The notes: generated by a model not told the origin, from the letters alone. A stretch of 64,000 nt of DNA from Carettochelys insculpta (GCF_033958435.1 NC_134137.1:253378501-253442500), one strand, 5' to 3'; counted from the stretch's first letter, positions 25,401 to 37,844 are shown. Numbers and translations: made by a program.

Positions 25401-27915
25401 ACAGAGAAAGCTCATAAAAACATCTGCCCCCTTTATCAATCAAAGGGAGATGTGCACAGTGGTTGCTCCTCCCCATCCACGTAACTATTATTTACACCGA
25501 GCTTGATAATAAATGAAAATGTTTTTATTAAATATAAAAAGTAGCATTTATGTGGTTGCAAGCGAAAACACTCAGCTCAAAGTAACTTCCTAAATTGAAA
25601 TAAACAAAAAAGCCAGCTAATTTTAATATACTAAGAAATGTGTTACACGCACATTCTTACACTAAACAGTTGATCTAAACCTCTCTTTCAGAAGCTAAGC
25701 AGCTTCCTCAATTGGGCCCAATCCTCCCTGTTGAAGTCTTAGATGTTTCCAGCAGGCATCGTAGGCAGTAAGTCAGACGGGTCTCCTGGCTTCCCCTATT
25801 GTTCATCTCCCCCACATACACCATATCTGTTTTGCAAAAGGCACAGATTTTTCATGCTCAGTTAAAATTGTTTTCACCTTGAATGAAAAAGTACCAGATC
25901 CAAAATGGGTTTCAGAATCAGACGGCCTGGCCTCATGCCTTTTTACGGCCACCCACTGTTTGGGCTTACAGGACAAACAAGACTTCACAGGTTGTTGGTT
26001 TGAATACCGAGCCATTATGTTCCTAGAGTGTCCTTAATGAACCTCATTAGCACATTCAGAATTAAAACCAGATTCACACTTCATATTTCTAACTTCACAT
26101 CCAAGAATGATTCCTGTACAAAAATAGACTATACAGATTCAGCAGATTGTAATGTTAAAATTGATATGCTACATGATGCATTTTGCATAAAGTGTCTTTG
26201 AATTATGCATATTCATATTTGTAAGCCAATTTTCATAAAGTGGGGGGTTGACAACAATATTAATTTCTCATTGACTATATTCAACATTTCCTTAAAATTC
26301 ACAATAAAAGAGAAAATGGAGCATATTCTGACTGATTTTTGACTATGTAACTGTTAGCACACAAATATTACGTAGATTGGTGAGGCAAGACAGATTAAAC
26401 AGACAGTGGTACAATGTCCTGTGATCTAAAACACCACTTTCAACACATAACCTATACAGATAAGGTGGCTGATCAGGATAACTTCCCCAACTGAACACAT
26501 TCAAAAGAATAAGTAAAGCACAGAAAGGTATTTTTCAACAATGTTCTACCTAATGGGAGGTCTAATGATTTAGCTATTATTGAGCAGCTTTTTGTTGCAT
26601 ATGAAAATTATAAGGAGTCACTTGAGAGTGGATGCATCATCCATTTACATCCACATGTGTACACAATGAGCATGAAGGTTTGACCTCTGAAATACAATAT
26701 CTGGCACCTGTTTTTTTTTAAGAGTTGTTTGCTTCTATTAAAATCTCAATTATTATTTTACCTTTACCTTTATCTGGAGGTTTGAAAACTCATTTCAGAG
26801 GGACAATCAAGGAAAGATGTGAAGGCTGTTTCCATCAAGGTCGATTCTATTCCCCTCCCCAATCCCTTCATACACATATAAAAAAAAATCTCTCCACAAC
26901 ATTTAGATAACCAAACCTTTCAAATGGTTTCGTTAAATTTAATTAATGTGTAGGTCATTCTAACATTGTCATGTGTGGAGGCTGTGCATCATTTCAGTGC
27001 TTCACTCTACAACAACTAATACAATCAATCAAAATATTAAATTATTTAAACGGAACAAAAGTCCTTGATCCTTTGGGAATCTGCACACCATTAGTGATGT
27101 GTTTTTTAAAACTTTCTTCAGATAATCCCAGGAGCTCTTTCACCAGTGTGAATCAGGTTGGCCATTTATTGCTTGAGAGGCAAGAGACATACTTGCTTCA
27201 GACTTGGATTATTTTTTGCTACTGCTAATAGTCCTGACTTTGAAATGATTCACTTAGTATGTATTTCTAGTTCTATTGAGAGATGAATAATCTTCTGTTT
27301 AATTTTTAAATGTAGCCCATTTTTTGTATATTTCAGGCACTGCATTGGTTTTCTTTACATAGCATTGCTTTGCTTGTAATTTACTTCTTTAAATAATTGT
27401 TTTAGAATCTATTCCTAAACAGTGGCAGTTCCACAATGCTTTTTGAGCATCTCACACCTTCTCTTTCCTGACAGCTCTTACACATCATGGAAGTGAATGG
27501 TGCTTTTAGAAGCATTAACTTCTATTTGCAAATCTCTGGGTTTTCAGAAGAGCCTTTGGCAGAGCGGTTGTCTACTGGCTCTTCCCCTCATGCCCCCCAT
27601 AAACTCACAAAGCCTTAAATGAATGGAATTGGCACAGAAAGGTGTTTAGATTGAGGGCAGTGACAATATGCTGCATTAGCTCTTCTGCCTCCATGATACT
27701 TGTTGTGCCCTATTTCTCTCTCCATTACTCCGTTGCAGACAGCATAGGGTCATCACTCGGTACTGAACTAATTCCTTAGCTTTTGTTCAGGGGCAATGGA
27801 TTGTTAAGGATTATGGGGCAATGGATCACTAAGACCTTTTCAAGAGTAAACTGAATATCAAGGTACCACCTATCTATATTAGTTGCATTCTCCTGCGAGG
27901 GTCCAGCACCCTCCA
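22402..27915. other. Long repeat-poor non-coding stretch
   Basis: No gene recognised. A diffuse ancient-repeat piece lies at 24,495-24,615 (CTCCTGATGTAAATAAGAGCAGC, GACTTCTGTGGGAGTTTTGCC). Two AT-rich blocks, 24,080-24,240 (CAAATTTAATTAACCTTATTAC) and 26,120-26,300 (GAATTATGCATATTCATATTTG, with an octamer-like ATGCAT core), could be conserved regulatory DNA. That is only a texture-based guess. Open frames are short and have no domains. Confidence 0.35.
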
Positions 27916-27917
27916 AT

Positions 27918-28112
27918 ATTCAAGGGTAGCTGTGTTAGTCTGTATCCGCAAGAACAATGAGGAGGCCTTTGACACCTTAAAGTCTAACAGATTTATGTGG
28001 CCGTAAGCTTTCATGGGCAAAGACCCACTTTGTCAACATGTGACAGAGTGGGTCTTTGCCCACAAAAGCTTAATCCCCATCAGACTTTAAGGTGCCACAG
28101 GATGTTATTTCA
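27918..28112. mobile_element. Foldback short element
   Basis: Left arm: GTAGCTGTGTTAGTCTGTATCC, GACACCTTAAAGTCTAACAG, GTAAGCTTTCATGGGCAAAGACCCAC. Right arm, nearly its reverse complement: GAGTGGGTCTTTGCCCAC, AAAAGCTTAATCCCC, AGACTTTAAGGTGCCACAGG. The central junction is TTGTCAACATGTGACAG. The TGTGTTAGTCTGTAT end has no counterpart on the right, so the palindrome is incomplete. Confidence 0.8.
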
Positions 28113-28429
28113 GTGGCCTCTAGTGGCAGCCAGAAATTCTGTGGGGGAAATAGGGAACTGCAACATTCCAGAGAGCAGAGCATGTATGAGCTGTCGTTTT
28201 TCAAAGGGAACAAACCAGGAAAATTGGAATTGCTCTTTGTTACCTGTTGGCACTGCAGAAACCTGATGAGAGCATTCCCACAAGCAGAATGTTAAAATCA
28301 ATGGCTAGAAACTACTTAGGCTAGATGGACTGGGCAGAAGGGGAGAAGTAAGTAGCACTCTAGATAAAAAATGGCATTTCCTCTTTCCAAATGTTAACTC
28401 AGAATAAAATTGTTTGGAATGCTTAGAGG

Positions 28430-28960
28430 AGGGTGGTGGGGGCAGCCTGTTCTGGGTCAGGGACCACTGACCCACTGAAAATCAGCCAGGAACCACATAA
28501 AAATGAGAAGGAAAAAAACAACAACAAAACCCCACAACCCCTCACTGATGGGGCCCCTGACTTGGACACCTCACTCCCCTCACACATCAGTACCACAAAC
28601 AGGAAGGTGGAGAAGCGGGGACTGAGGTTCAGGGCTCCCCACAGGCCAGATTAAGTTTTCTGGGGGCTCAGGGTGGGACTAAATATTGGGGGGGATCAGG
28701 AGTTAAGTGGGGGGGGGCTGCTACAGAGCAGGTCTGTGGTCTGGGTGGGAGGGAGGGGGCAGGGGCAGTGGGTGGAAGGGAGGGGTTCAGGAGCATGGTG
28801 GAAGGGTAGCAGCAGTGGTACACAGAGCTAGGAGCTGCTTCCTACTCCCTGAAAGATCCTGTAGACTGGATCCAGTCCCAGCTTCTCTGGTACAGCCTGA
28901 GAGGATTGGTGCTCCCCACCTCCCATCCAGGGGGTTGCCAGCCCTCACTTAGAGACTAAT
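28430..28960. repeat. G-rich unclassified block
   Basis: Marked strand asymmetry: runs such as GGGTGGGAGGGAGGGGGCAGG and TTGGGGGGGATCAGG lie between AT-rich flanks, with a CA/AAC-rich piece at 28,515-28,545. The open frames are composition artefacts. It is likely a transposon remnant, but I could not define termini. Confidence 0.35.
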
Positions 28961-28989
28961 AGATAAAGCACAGATGGGGTATGAGCTGT

Positions 28990-30825
28990 TGTCTGGTAAA
29001 CAGTATCAAATCACACAACGGAACAGGATGACTGGCTCATTAAACACCTACAAGGTGTAGGAGAAAAAGCTGCATGATCATGGAGGACTTCAAGTTGAAT
29101 AATATATGCTGGGGATCTCATGCCGCCAGTACCAACATTTCCTTAAAGTATCTACACACTAGATATGGCAATTTCCTAACACAGAATGTGCTGCATCCAA
29201 CATGAAGATATCTATATTAGACCTTGGCTTAACGGAAAAAGAGGATCTGATCACAGAACTAAATGTTAATGACAGGTTAGATACAAGCCATTATGTCCTG
29301 TTTACATTTACAAAGTGCAAGGAGATTAAAGTCTAGAGCAATATAAATATTTGGTGCTTTAAACATACCAGTTTCACAAGAAGAAAAAAAAAGACATGAG
29401 TCAAATCAGCTGGGAGGAGAACATGTGATAATGTGGGTACATAACTCTTTGGAAAACTGTTGCTGGAGAATTTTTTATCAGTTGTTCATAGTCAAGCCAG
29501 AGTGAATATGGAGTGGGGTCCCACGGGGATCAGTTATATACCTGGTTCTGTTCAATAACTTCAACAATGATTTAGATAATGGTATAGAGCAAGGGTCAGC
29601 AACCTTTCCGAGTAGGAGTGCCAAAATTTGACCTTTCGACCTGTACGTATGGTCCAAACACCAGTGATACTTTTCAAAGTCACTAATAGTCCTGCTTACA
29701 ACAGCTTCATTAATAAATAAATGAAGATGCAGAACTTTACTGTTTAGAGGGTGGTTGGTGGCATTAGCTGGTCTTTTGTTAATCCACAGACTACATGGCT
29801 TTGAGCAAGATCCTGGCTGCATGGGGGAAGAGAGGTGGGGCTGAGCTCCTGCCTTGCATGCTGATGAAAATCAGCTCCTGTGCTGCTTTTGTCACCTGTG
29901 CTGGAGGGCTGCTGATCCATGGTATAGACAGTACACTTATAAAGTCTGCTGACAATCCTAAACTGGGAAGGGTTGCAAATGCTTTAAAGGATAGGGTTGA
30001 AATTCAAAGTGATCTGGACAAACTGGAGAAATGCTCTGAAGTAAAGAACGATGACATTCAATAAGGGCAAATGCAAAGAACTCCAATTAGGAAGGAACAA
30101 TGTACTGCATATATTCAAAATGCGAAATAACAGCCTAGGGAGGAGTCCTGCAGAAAGGGATCTAGAGGTCATAGTGGATCACAAGGTAAATATGGGTCAA
30201 CAATGTAACATTGTTGCAAAAAAAGCAAAAACAATTCTGTGATATATTAGTTGCAGTGGTACTTTTATTACACAAGTGGTAATGTTCCCACTCTACTACA
30301 TTCCGATCAGGCCTGAAATGGAGTACTGGGTTCATTTCTGGGTACCACACTTCAGGAAAAATGTGAGCAAAGGGGAGAAACTCCAGAAAAGAGCAGCAGA
30401 AGTGATTAAAGGTCTTGAAAACATGACCTACAAAGGAAGATTTAAAAATATGGATTTGTTTAGTCCAGAGAAGATGAAAGGGGAACAGTTTACAAGTACA
30501 TAAATGGTTCTTACAAGGAGGAGGGAGAAAAATATTTCTTCTTAACCTCTGATGATAGGACAAGAAGCACTGGGATTAAATTGAAGCAAGGGATGTTTTG
30601 TTTGGACATTAAGAAAAACTTTCTAACTTTCAGGGGGTGTCAGCACTGGAATAAATTGCCTAAAGAGGTTGTGGAATCTTCTTCATTGTAGATATTTAAG
30701 AACAAGTTAGACATCTATCAGGGATGCTCCAGCTAATACTTAAACCAAATGTTAGTGCAGAGGAATGGACTTGAACATCCTTTGAGGTCCCTTCCAGTAG
30801 TACAGTTCTCCGATCATATATTTCA
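28990..30825 (+). mobile_element. Old CR1 LINE, sense, internally deleted and split by a hAT
   Basis: The left part (29,080-29,400) resembles the end of the CR1 endonuclease domain (GAGGACTTCAAGTTGAATAA, GACCTTGGCTTAACGG). After a jump at about 29,460 the DNA resumes in RT motif B (GAGTGGGGTCCCACGGGGATCAG, TTCAATAACTTCAACAATGA). It continues, after the hAT at 29,590-29,921, through the palm end (GACAATCCTAAACTGGGAAGG) and the C-terminal connection region to the 3' UTR (GTCCCTTCCAGTAGTACAG). Frames are broken throughout. Older than the copy at 51,505. Confidence 0.88.
29590..29921. mobile_element. Non-autonomous hAT element with 8-bp target duplication
   Basis: The left terminus CAAGGGTCAGCAACC and the reversed right terminus CATGGATCAGCAGCC are terminal inverted repeats with about three mismatches. 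The 8-bp flanks are GTATAGAG and GTATAGAC, a one-mismatch duplication of host CR1 sequence. The 332-bp interior carries GCAAGATCCTGGCTGC and GAAAATCAGCTCCTGTGCTG, as in vertebrate hAT/Charlie-type miniature elements. There is no transposase frame. Confidence 0.9.
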
Positions 30826-30849
30826 GCTACTAAAGTAGCATTTTTAAAT

Positions 30850-31012
30850 CAGGAAGGCCAAATAACTTGCATCCAATAGTTTTAAAAGAGTTGGATGAGG
30901 ACATCACTAGACTGTTAGTGATGATTTTCAATAAGTCTTGGAACACATGACATGTTCCAGAAGTCTTGTAAAAATGTAATGTTTGTGTCAACTTTTATAG
31001 AAAGGTAAAGGG
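30850..31012 (+). mobile_element. CR1 LINE RT fragment, sense
   Basis: CAGGAAGGCCAAATAACTTGC, AGTTTTAAAAGAGTTGGATGAGG, GATTTTCAATAAGTCTTGG and CCAGAAGTCTTGTAAAAATG correspond to the CR1 segment just before the RT fingers. This part lies upstream of the 29,460-30,825 region in a normal CR1, so it is a separate insertion or a rearranged piece. Confidence 0.7.
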
Positions 31013-31479
31013 GTCTGATGTTGAAGCCAGACCAGGTAATGGAGAGGCTCACTCTGCCCCAGTGCTTCCCCTTACCCATAGGCACAGGAAGCAGAAGTGT
31101 AGGGGAGCTAGAGATGTTCCAAGAGAAAGTCACCACATTTTTCTCATATTCAAAACAAACTATTTTCTCCAGCTTCACTCTTGTAAACAACTGAACTGGT
31201 TTGTCTGATGTTTTCCAGGCACCCTGTACATAATATTTTAGCCTAAATGGTTAAAGTTTGGTAAAATTATAATTAACTGAAAAAAGGGATGCCATGAAAA
31301 TAATGAAACGTGTAAGGCAGCCCTAATATTCAGTGGTGTTACCAGCCCCTTCTATAATGAAGAAAATCCAAAGCTGATATACAGCAGTGTGATTAGGACA
31401 GGGAGTGAGCTGATTTGGAAAAAATAAACACTGATGCAAACTTTCACTGAAAACTCAAAATTATTCTGTTTGCAGGATA

Positions 31480-31660
31480 ACAGAGAAGTAGCTGTGTTAG
31501 TCTGTATTCTAATAAAACAAACCAGCAGTGATGTAGCACCTTAAAGACTACCAAAATAATTTATTGGGTGGTGAGCTGTTTTCCCCATGAAAGCTCATCA
31601 CTTAATAAATTATTTTGTTAGTCTTTAAGGTGCTACATGACTGCTGGTTTGTTCTGCTTG
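31480..31660. mobile_element. Foldback short element (best-preserved palindrome)
   Basis: The left arm CCAGCAGTGATGTAGCACC, TTAAAGACTACCAAAATAATTTATTGGGTGG is about 90 percent the reverse complement of the right arm CATCACTTAATAAATTATTTTG, TTAGTCTTTAAGGTGC, TACATGACTGCTGG. A 20-bp head (AGTAGCTGTGTTAGTCTGTA) precedes the left arm only. The flanks TTCTGTTTGCAG and TTCTGCTTGGAG look like an imperfect target duplication. Confidence 0.85.
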
Positions 31661-34590
31661 GAGCATTTGTTTGCTTTTTTCTTTTTTAAATCATGTTTAG
31701 TGGTTGTGTACTTTTGCCTTACTTGATTGAACCAAAAGTAGCAGTAATTAAATGTATTGAGAGAGGCCGTTTTCTGAGTACATTTTTCAGACAAAAAGGA
31801 ACAGGTGAATATTACATCTCTGGACAAGTCTTAAGAGAAATGCTTTTCTTTCAAGATTTCCAGACCAATATTTCAGAAACATAGGATTAGAAAATTAGCT
31901 GGGTTTGCCTGATCTTCCAGATTTTTGTTTTTTTATTTAAACTGATCAGAATATTCACAGACTTTTTTTATTCATATAACACAGCCATCTCCTGTGATGA
32001 CATTATACAGTTCATTACAGTTGCTCTACCTCTTTCAAGGACAACTCTGGACTATCAGTATCAGTTTAGATTTATACAGCACATTTAATCTCAAAGAATT
32101 CTAACGTGCTTCACAAATTATATCCATTATATAAAGCAAACAATTCAACAGTGAACTGCAGCTACCTCTTTGGTAGAGCATAACAGCCAAGCAAATAACT
32201 AGCATACAACACAACTCACAAGCAGGGAGGGTGAAATATTGGACGTCATCAGGACACAACCCTTTTTTTTACAGAATGAGTCGTGGACTAATGTCCACAC
32301 AGAGAAGAAAGGCACATCAGTTTCCACAATCTCATCCTAGACTCCCACACAGGAAAACACACAGAACTCCAGTATCTAGGTCACAGAAATGTCTGGCTGA
32401 TTCATCCCTGCTGGGATTTGTGCTTTAGTGCAGGAATTCTAGATATTCCATCAGGACCTGCCTAGAGAATTTGACTCTAACTAGACAATACAGCTCATTA
32501 AAATATGCCATACTAAGCCACACCAGAAACCCCAGAAAAGGTTGGAGGATTACATTGTTTTACACATCTTTGAGCTATTGGGCATTTAGTAGCACTCCTG
32601 TGCACTCGTGCTACTTAATGGTTGTACTATCCCTCAGCTTTAAAGCCACTCACTCAAAGTCATGGGATAGGAACACTCCCAGGAAAACTGCAATACCGAA
32701 GAGGCTTTTCAACAGGATGTACTGAATTGCAAGGGGAACACTAGCCCTTGCCTTGTGGATCAGGAGCTTCTTTGACAACCACATGACCCAGATAACGGGC
32801 ACTAATGTTCTCAACCTTCTATCACTCAAGAAGGATTTTTAAGCTTTTTGTTTCTAATGTAGGCAAATGAGCTCTGCAAATATTCACTGGTGTCAGGCAT
32901 GCTGTGAGCATCCTCTTAATGAGACCATAAGGATGCAAGTGGGAAGAGCTATTTAAGCAGGTCTAAAAGGTAATACCCAACAGTCAGACTTTTTAATTTT
33001 ACCTAAGTGTGAGATGGAGAAGAACACCGGAAAGCATTTAAAATAAGGTAAGAAGCAAAACAGCACCTGCCACCACCCATTTAAAAGAACAGCACAGCTT
33101 TCCAAAGAGGCTTAAACCAAGTGAAAGAGTATTCCCAGAAATAATCATATGCTGGTGAGGGGCTTGGTTATTTCTGAGTACTTTGTCTTTAAACATAATG
33201 ATTTTTCCCATCCCATCTGTCAGTCGTTAAATTTTATGCTTCTTGACAACAGATACAAAAATGTTACCAGTCACAGAATCATATATTTTTAGTTATGCTC
33301 CATATCTACAGACAAGCACAACTGTCTTGATAAGTTTATTTGCAAAGCTCCCCAGAAATACTACAGCTGCAAGATAGCAACTAGAGAAAGGATCACTTTC
33401 ACTCATGTCCAGATAGCTCCTTTAGTTACTATTAACTAGAATTTTTCAGCTTTTTTTTTTTCTTTTCTGTTTTTAAAAGATCACTTAAGCCTCATGTGGC
33501 TGTTTGGTAAAATTGAAATTTTCATGAAACAGAATAATATAGTCAAAAAATTCAGCTTTTTGTAAAAACAAAAACAAAAAAAGCAAGACTCACACAGCAA
33601 AAAGTATTATTTTTGAAAAAAAAATGAAAATTATTGATGAAAGCAAAAAATGTTTATATTGTCAAAAGTTTTGATGCTACTGCATAAGTTTGTCCACCTG
33701 AGGAGAGGGTGACAGAACAAACTGAGAATGAACTACTGGAAGATTCTTAGATAGGGCAGTAATAAGTGATATATAAGAACCTATATAGGATAGATTTTTG
33801 CCTCGTATTTTGCAGTGAAAAAGCTGAAGTGAAATAAGTTCAAATGACTTCCCAAAGATCACATAGAATGTCTGCTCCCTTGACTCTCTCCCCTCACACA
33901 TGTAAAGAACAGATTTTTTTGTTTTTGTTTTTGTTTTGTTGTTTAATGGTTGTTCAAAACCATGATAGATTTGCTTCCTTCTCTCACTTTTTTTTGTTTG
34001 TTTGTTTGTTTTAATAACCAGATAGGCTGACCTTCTGGGTTTGAATGAAATGTTCCATAAATTAAACTCCCTTTTACACAGCCCTAGATGTATGAATGAA
34101 TGAATGAGTTCTTGAGAAACCCCTTGATTTCCATGCTGTGTCTGACATAGTACCTTATTCTTGCTGCCATGTTCAAAGATGATAAGAGCTCCTTTTCTTT
34201 CCCCGGAGTCTGATACTTTAACCACTTCACCTGATCTATGTTACTACTTCTGAATGTAGAAATTGTAACTACTTTTGAAGTCAATAGCTATATGGCACAA
34301 AACTAACTTTTCAGCTTTGCTAGGGGAGGCAACAAGCTGATGGACAACTACTAACTTGTATTTTCATTCAACAATAATTAAAATACGGAGGGAAATAATA
34401 AACTGGCTGATACTCATGTTTTAATATCCAGTGCATGAAACCTGATGGAAAGACCTAGACAGACCATTATAGGACCAGGGACCTTCCCTACCAAATGCTC
34501 CTAGCCCACTGACCAGAAAGTGCATGTTTTTAACCCCGCCCAACATTCTACATCATAATTAATTGGAGTAGATTGTACATAGGCTCCCTA
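31660..34590. other. Mostly unique AT-rich DNA
   Basis: No gene recognised. A diverged repeat piece lies at 32,050-32,270 (GTGAACTGCAGCTACCTC, TTTGGTAGAGCATAACAGCC), possibly related to 1,270-1,500. Poly-T/GTTTT runs lie at 33,900-34,015. The 182-codon minus frame at 33,677-34,225 is a Lys/Thr-rich reading through these runs and is not credible as a gene. Confidence 0.4.
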
Positions 34591-35045
34591 GCGTAAAGGC
34601 CCATGTAAAGGCCCCAAAATCAGTACCTGAAGAGCTACCAGACAGCTGGCATCCGCAGGCTGAAACCCAGCAGCAGTTGTGATTGATTGCACTCTGCAAG
34701 CCATGACCCGCAGTGGACGCAGACTGGGGAAGATCTGCATCAAGGCTTTGACAGACAGAAGCCTCATGCCTCCTGACTGGCTACTTGCCCTATATAAATC
34801 CAAAGCAAAGAAGCAGCAAGTCAACAATGTGGATCTCCTGTAGCTACCATGACTGTTCCTGCTCTGCAATTTCTGACTATGACCTTGGCTCGATCTGGGC
34901 TTTGCCATCTGACTCAGATTCTGACCCTTGGCATTAATCCTGGCCTGGAACCTAACTACAAATTCCTCTCTACTCCCAGACTCAGGTTTCCCTCTGTTCT
35001 GACACTCTGCCCAACTACCCTTGTTGGGGTCCAGACAACTGCACA
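34590..35045 (+). mobile_element. LTR-like block
   Basis: A TATA-like CCCTATATAAATCC lies at about 34,788. It is followed by a C/T-rich tail of repeated CTCTG/CTTGG/GACTC phrases (GACCTTGGCTCGATCTGGGC, CTGACCCTTGGCATTAATCC) of the sort seen at the 3' part of LTRs in turtle genomes. The termini were not resolved because the element at 35,050 abuts its right side. Recollection-based, so low confidence. Confidence 0.35.
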
Positions 35046-35049
35046 CATA

Positions 35050-35406
35050 GGCTGTGTCTACACTACCACCCTCCTTTGGAGGAAGGATGGTAAGTAGGGT
35101 GTTGGGAGTTTACTAATGAAGTGCTGTGCTGCATACTCAGCATGTTGTTAAGCAAATCCCTCCCTCCCCCACAGCAACTTCAAAGTTTTAAACTTCAAAG
35201 TACTAGCACGCGTCTAGCTGCGGCTCAACCGCCAGCACTTCAAAGTGCCAGGGCAACTTCGAAGTCCCTATACTTCGAAGTTGCCAAGGGGGGGCAGAAT
35301 TTGCTTAATGAAGTGCTGCGTTTGCAGCGCAGCACTTCATTAGTAAACTCCCAACACCCTATGTACCATCCTTCCTTCGAAGGAGGGTAGTAGTGTAGAC
35401 AAACCC
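35050..35406. mobile_element. TIR foldback element, 3-bp-duplication family (copy 1)
   Basis: Long inverted arms: the left GGCTGTGTCTACACTACCACC... and the reversed right GGGTTTGTCTACACTACTACC... match over about 85 bp, including GGATGGTA, TAGGGTGTTGGGAGTTTAC and TAATGAAGTGCTG. The core holds TTCGAAG/CTTCAAAG palindromes. The flanking triplets ATA and AGA agree at two of three bases. No open frame codes for a transposase, so it depends on a partner encoded elsewhere. Some TTCGAA sites have decayed to TTCAAA, suggesting moderate age. Confidence 0.85.
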
Positions 35407-37043
35407 AGACTGTAGTAGGTAGGTGCTCTCGTTCACTTTTCAAACTGTGATAGGACAGTGAAGTGTATTTATAATTTCCAATGTATAGCTAACTCATAAA
35501 AAAAGAATCCTCTGTTTGGAACATTCAAATGGCAGAAGCCAATATTGTTTTTTTTAATATATTTCTTAAAATCTTTTCCTATTTTAACCCTATATTCTGG
35601 GGCTTGTTTTTTATTGTAATCTATTGTTTTGCAAGGGAAATATAATGCTTTTAAATAAAGGTACTTTTAATTATATGGAGGCCACAAGCTCCTTGTTTGA
35701 AAATAACACTTTGCCTGTTTCTAAATTAGCTAGAGAAACTAGTTTTATAAACAAAATAGCAACTTCCTATCATGGTTTGCCAGTCTAACAGAACTCAAAA
35801 TTCAAAAATGTTGATATCTACACAAAACATAGAATTTGTTGGAAAAAAATCTTTCTAAATTAGGCAAAATAAAATCTCCTGTCCCTAATTAAAATGAACT
35901 CAAAATTAGGTTTAAAAGTCTACCAATTTTTGTTAGCTTTTGACCTAAAAGTGGAGGTAAAACATAGACTATGTCTTTAAGCTATTTCTTAATGATAAAC
36001 TATTTCCATATTGAGTCCTAAGCTTTAAAAAACTGTTAGATGCAACAAATACCCAGCTAAAGGCTCCAGCAATATCATAGTAACTAAAATAATTTGCAAG
36101 AATATATGAAATTAAACCCAGGACCTTACAAGTAACCAAAGAAAAGAGCACCACCATAATCTTTAGGTGTTCAATAAAACTTCAATGATTCTGTTGCTAT
36201 TTCCAAAAGTGTAACCTTTTACCACTTGTTGATTCATCTCTTGGAGCTAGTCAGCGTGGAAAAAAAAATTAAACGAATAGGTTAACTAGGACTAGACAAA
36301 AGACTGCAAAAGTTCAATTTATGTCGGCTTGGATCTCCGTCTGCTCAATAACATCTCTGCCTTATCCCTCCCCCTACTACCTGTCACTACCACCACCAAT
36401 GCACGCGTATGCCTACACTTGAGTTTCAAGCCATAAATCTTACAAACTCAGCCAACTGACAGCCTCATAACACGAAAGAGGTATCTGCAAACAAGATGGT
36501 TTCAAACCACTGCTGGTGACCCTGAACAAATCAGGGCCCAGTTTCTTTTGCAGCCTGCAACGCTCCCCTTCAATCACTTAACTGGGCAGATTGATGTGAC
36601 ATCGCAGAAATAAGCTATGCACATACTCTCTCTTTCAAGCCTCCTCTAGTAATTATATTAGTCTGCCAATATATGGGAGAAAAGTCCAAAGTTTAGTTCC
36701 ACTTGGGGATGTTGAAACTGCAACTTTCTAACAAAGAAAATTTCTAGCTGTCTCTACTATCTCTAGTCTGTGGTTTAGGAATTGTTTTCTTACTAAACAA
36801 AAACCCATACTGGTACCAAAAAGCCAGTATGCTCCAGTTGTAAAGTTCTACATTACATTCTACATAAACAGCCCCAAATTCTGTAACAACAATATTCTAA
36901 ATTGTAGAGTTTAAGAACTTTCCCATAGAGTACTGTAGGATTTTGCACAAGGCTGGTGAGGGAGAAGATGTGCTTTATTTCTGTAAAGTGCATTAGCTGC
37001 TTCCCATTGTGGTGCTTCTGCTAAATCTATTTCAGGTCTCTTA
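35407..37043. other. Unique AT-rich non-coding DNA
   Basis: No gene or confident repeat recognised. Confidence 0.45.
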
Positions 37044-37307
37044 GGGTGCATCTACGCTCGGAACTAACTTCGAAGTTAGCTTAGAAGTTAGGCACTACTT
37101 CAAAGTAGCCAGCAGAGAGTCTACACACATTTCCCCTAACTTCAAAGTTAATTTCGAAGTAGGAAGCCCAACTTCAAAGTCCTTACTCCATTCCCAGGAA
37201 TGGGACAGTGCCCTACTGTGAAGTTTAACTTCAAAGGAGGGTGTGTGTAGCCACTCAGCTTACTTAGTAAGCAACTTTAAAGTTATTTATCTAGTGCAGA
37301 CACAGCC
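37044..37307. mobile_element. TIR element, 3-bp-duplication family (copy 2, short type)
   Basis: A 264-bp element beginning GGGTGCATCTACGCTCGG and ending GTGCAGACACAGCC, flanked on both sides by TTA. The interior repeats AACTTCGAAGTTAGC, CTACTTCAAAGTAGCC and GTCTACACACATTTCCC. It is the same subtype as 47,414-47,708 but in reverse orientation: the GCATCTAC end is on the left here and on the right there. Confidence 0.9.
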
Positions 37308-37364
37308 TTATAGGGCCACCAATACAACAAAACAGAACGCCTCAATATTTAGCCTGATAAGGAG

Positions 37365-37500
37365 GGAAATATTATGCCCTTTTTCAGATTGAAACTGAGG
37401 CACACAAAGGCTAAATTTGCCGTAGGACACACCAGAAGCCATTGGCAGAACAGGAATTTGAAGCCTGGTCTTTCAAGTCCTGGTCTATTATCCTGCCACT
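37365..37500 (-). repeat. MIR-type SINE, antisense
   Basis: CCCTTTTTCAGATTGAAACTGAGGC, GGACACACCAGAAGCC, CATTGGCAGAACAGG and ATTATCCTGCCACTAG are antisense MIR landmarks. The hAT at 37,505 inserted in its end. Confidence 0.8.
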
Positions 37501-37504
37501 AGCC

Positions 37505-37836
37505 CATTGGTTCTTAACCAGGTGACTGGGGCATGAGCAGACTGCAGGGGTTTTGCCAAGCACGGCCAGTGCTAGACTTCCTGGGGCCCAGGGCAGAAAG
37601 CAAAAGCTCCACCTTGTGGGGATGAAGCCTAGGGCTCTGAAATTTGCCTCTTGGGTCAGAAATTGAAGCTGAGCAACTGAGCTATGCGGGGCCCCAGGCA
37701 ACAGACTTGCTTGCTGCTCCCAAAGACAACTCTGGCTTTTGTATGAAGAAAAAAGTTGTTGTGGCACAGATGTGCTCTGCAGTTTTTACAGCATGCTTGG
37801 GAGGGAGGGTCAGAAAGAAAAGGTTTAGAATCCTTG
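37505..37836 (+). mobile_element. hAT element A of a back-to-back pair
   Basis: The left terminus CATTGGTTCTTAACC and the right AGGTTTAGAATCCTTG form hAT-type inverted ends. The interior GCAACTGAGCTATGCGGGGCCCC and CTGGCTTTTGTATGAAG with TTGTTGTGGCACAGATG resembles a turtle hAT family. The 8-bp flanks are CACTAGCC and CTCTAGAC (six of eight match). The right flank is at the same time the left flank of element B. Confidence 0.8.
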
Positions 37837-37844
37837 CTCTAGAC

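Noticed and set aside
33677..34225. 182-codon open frame on the minus strand
   Set aside because: It reads through GTTTT/TTTTG low-complexity runs as Lys/Thr repeats and has no domain or exon context.
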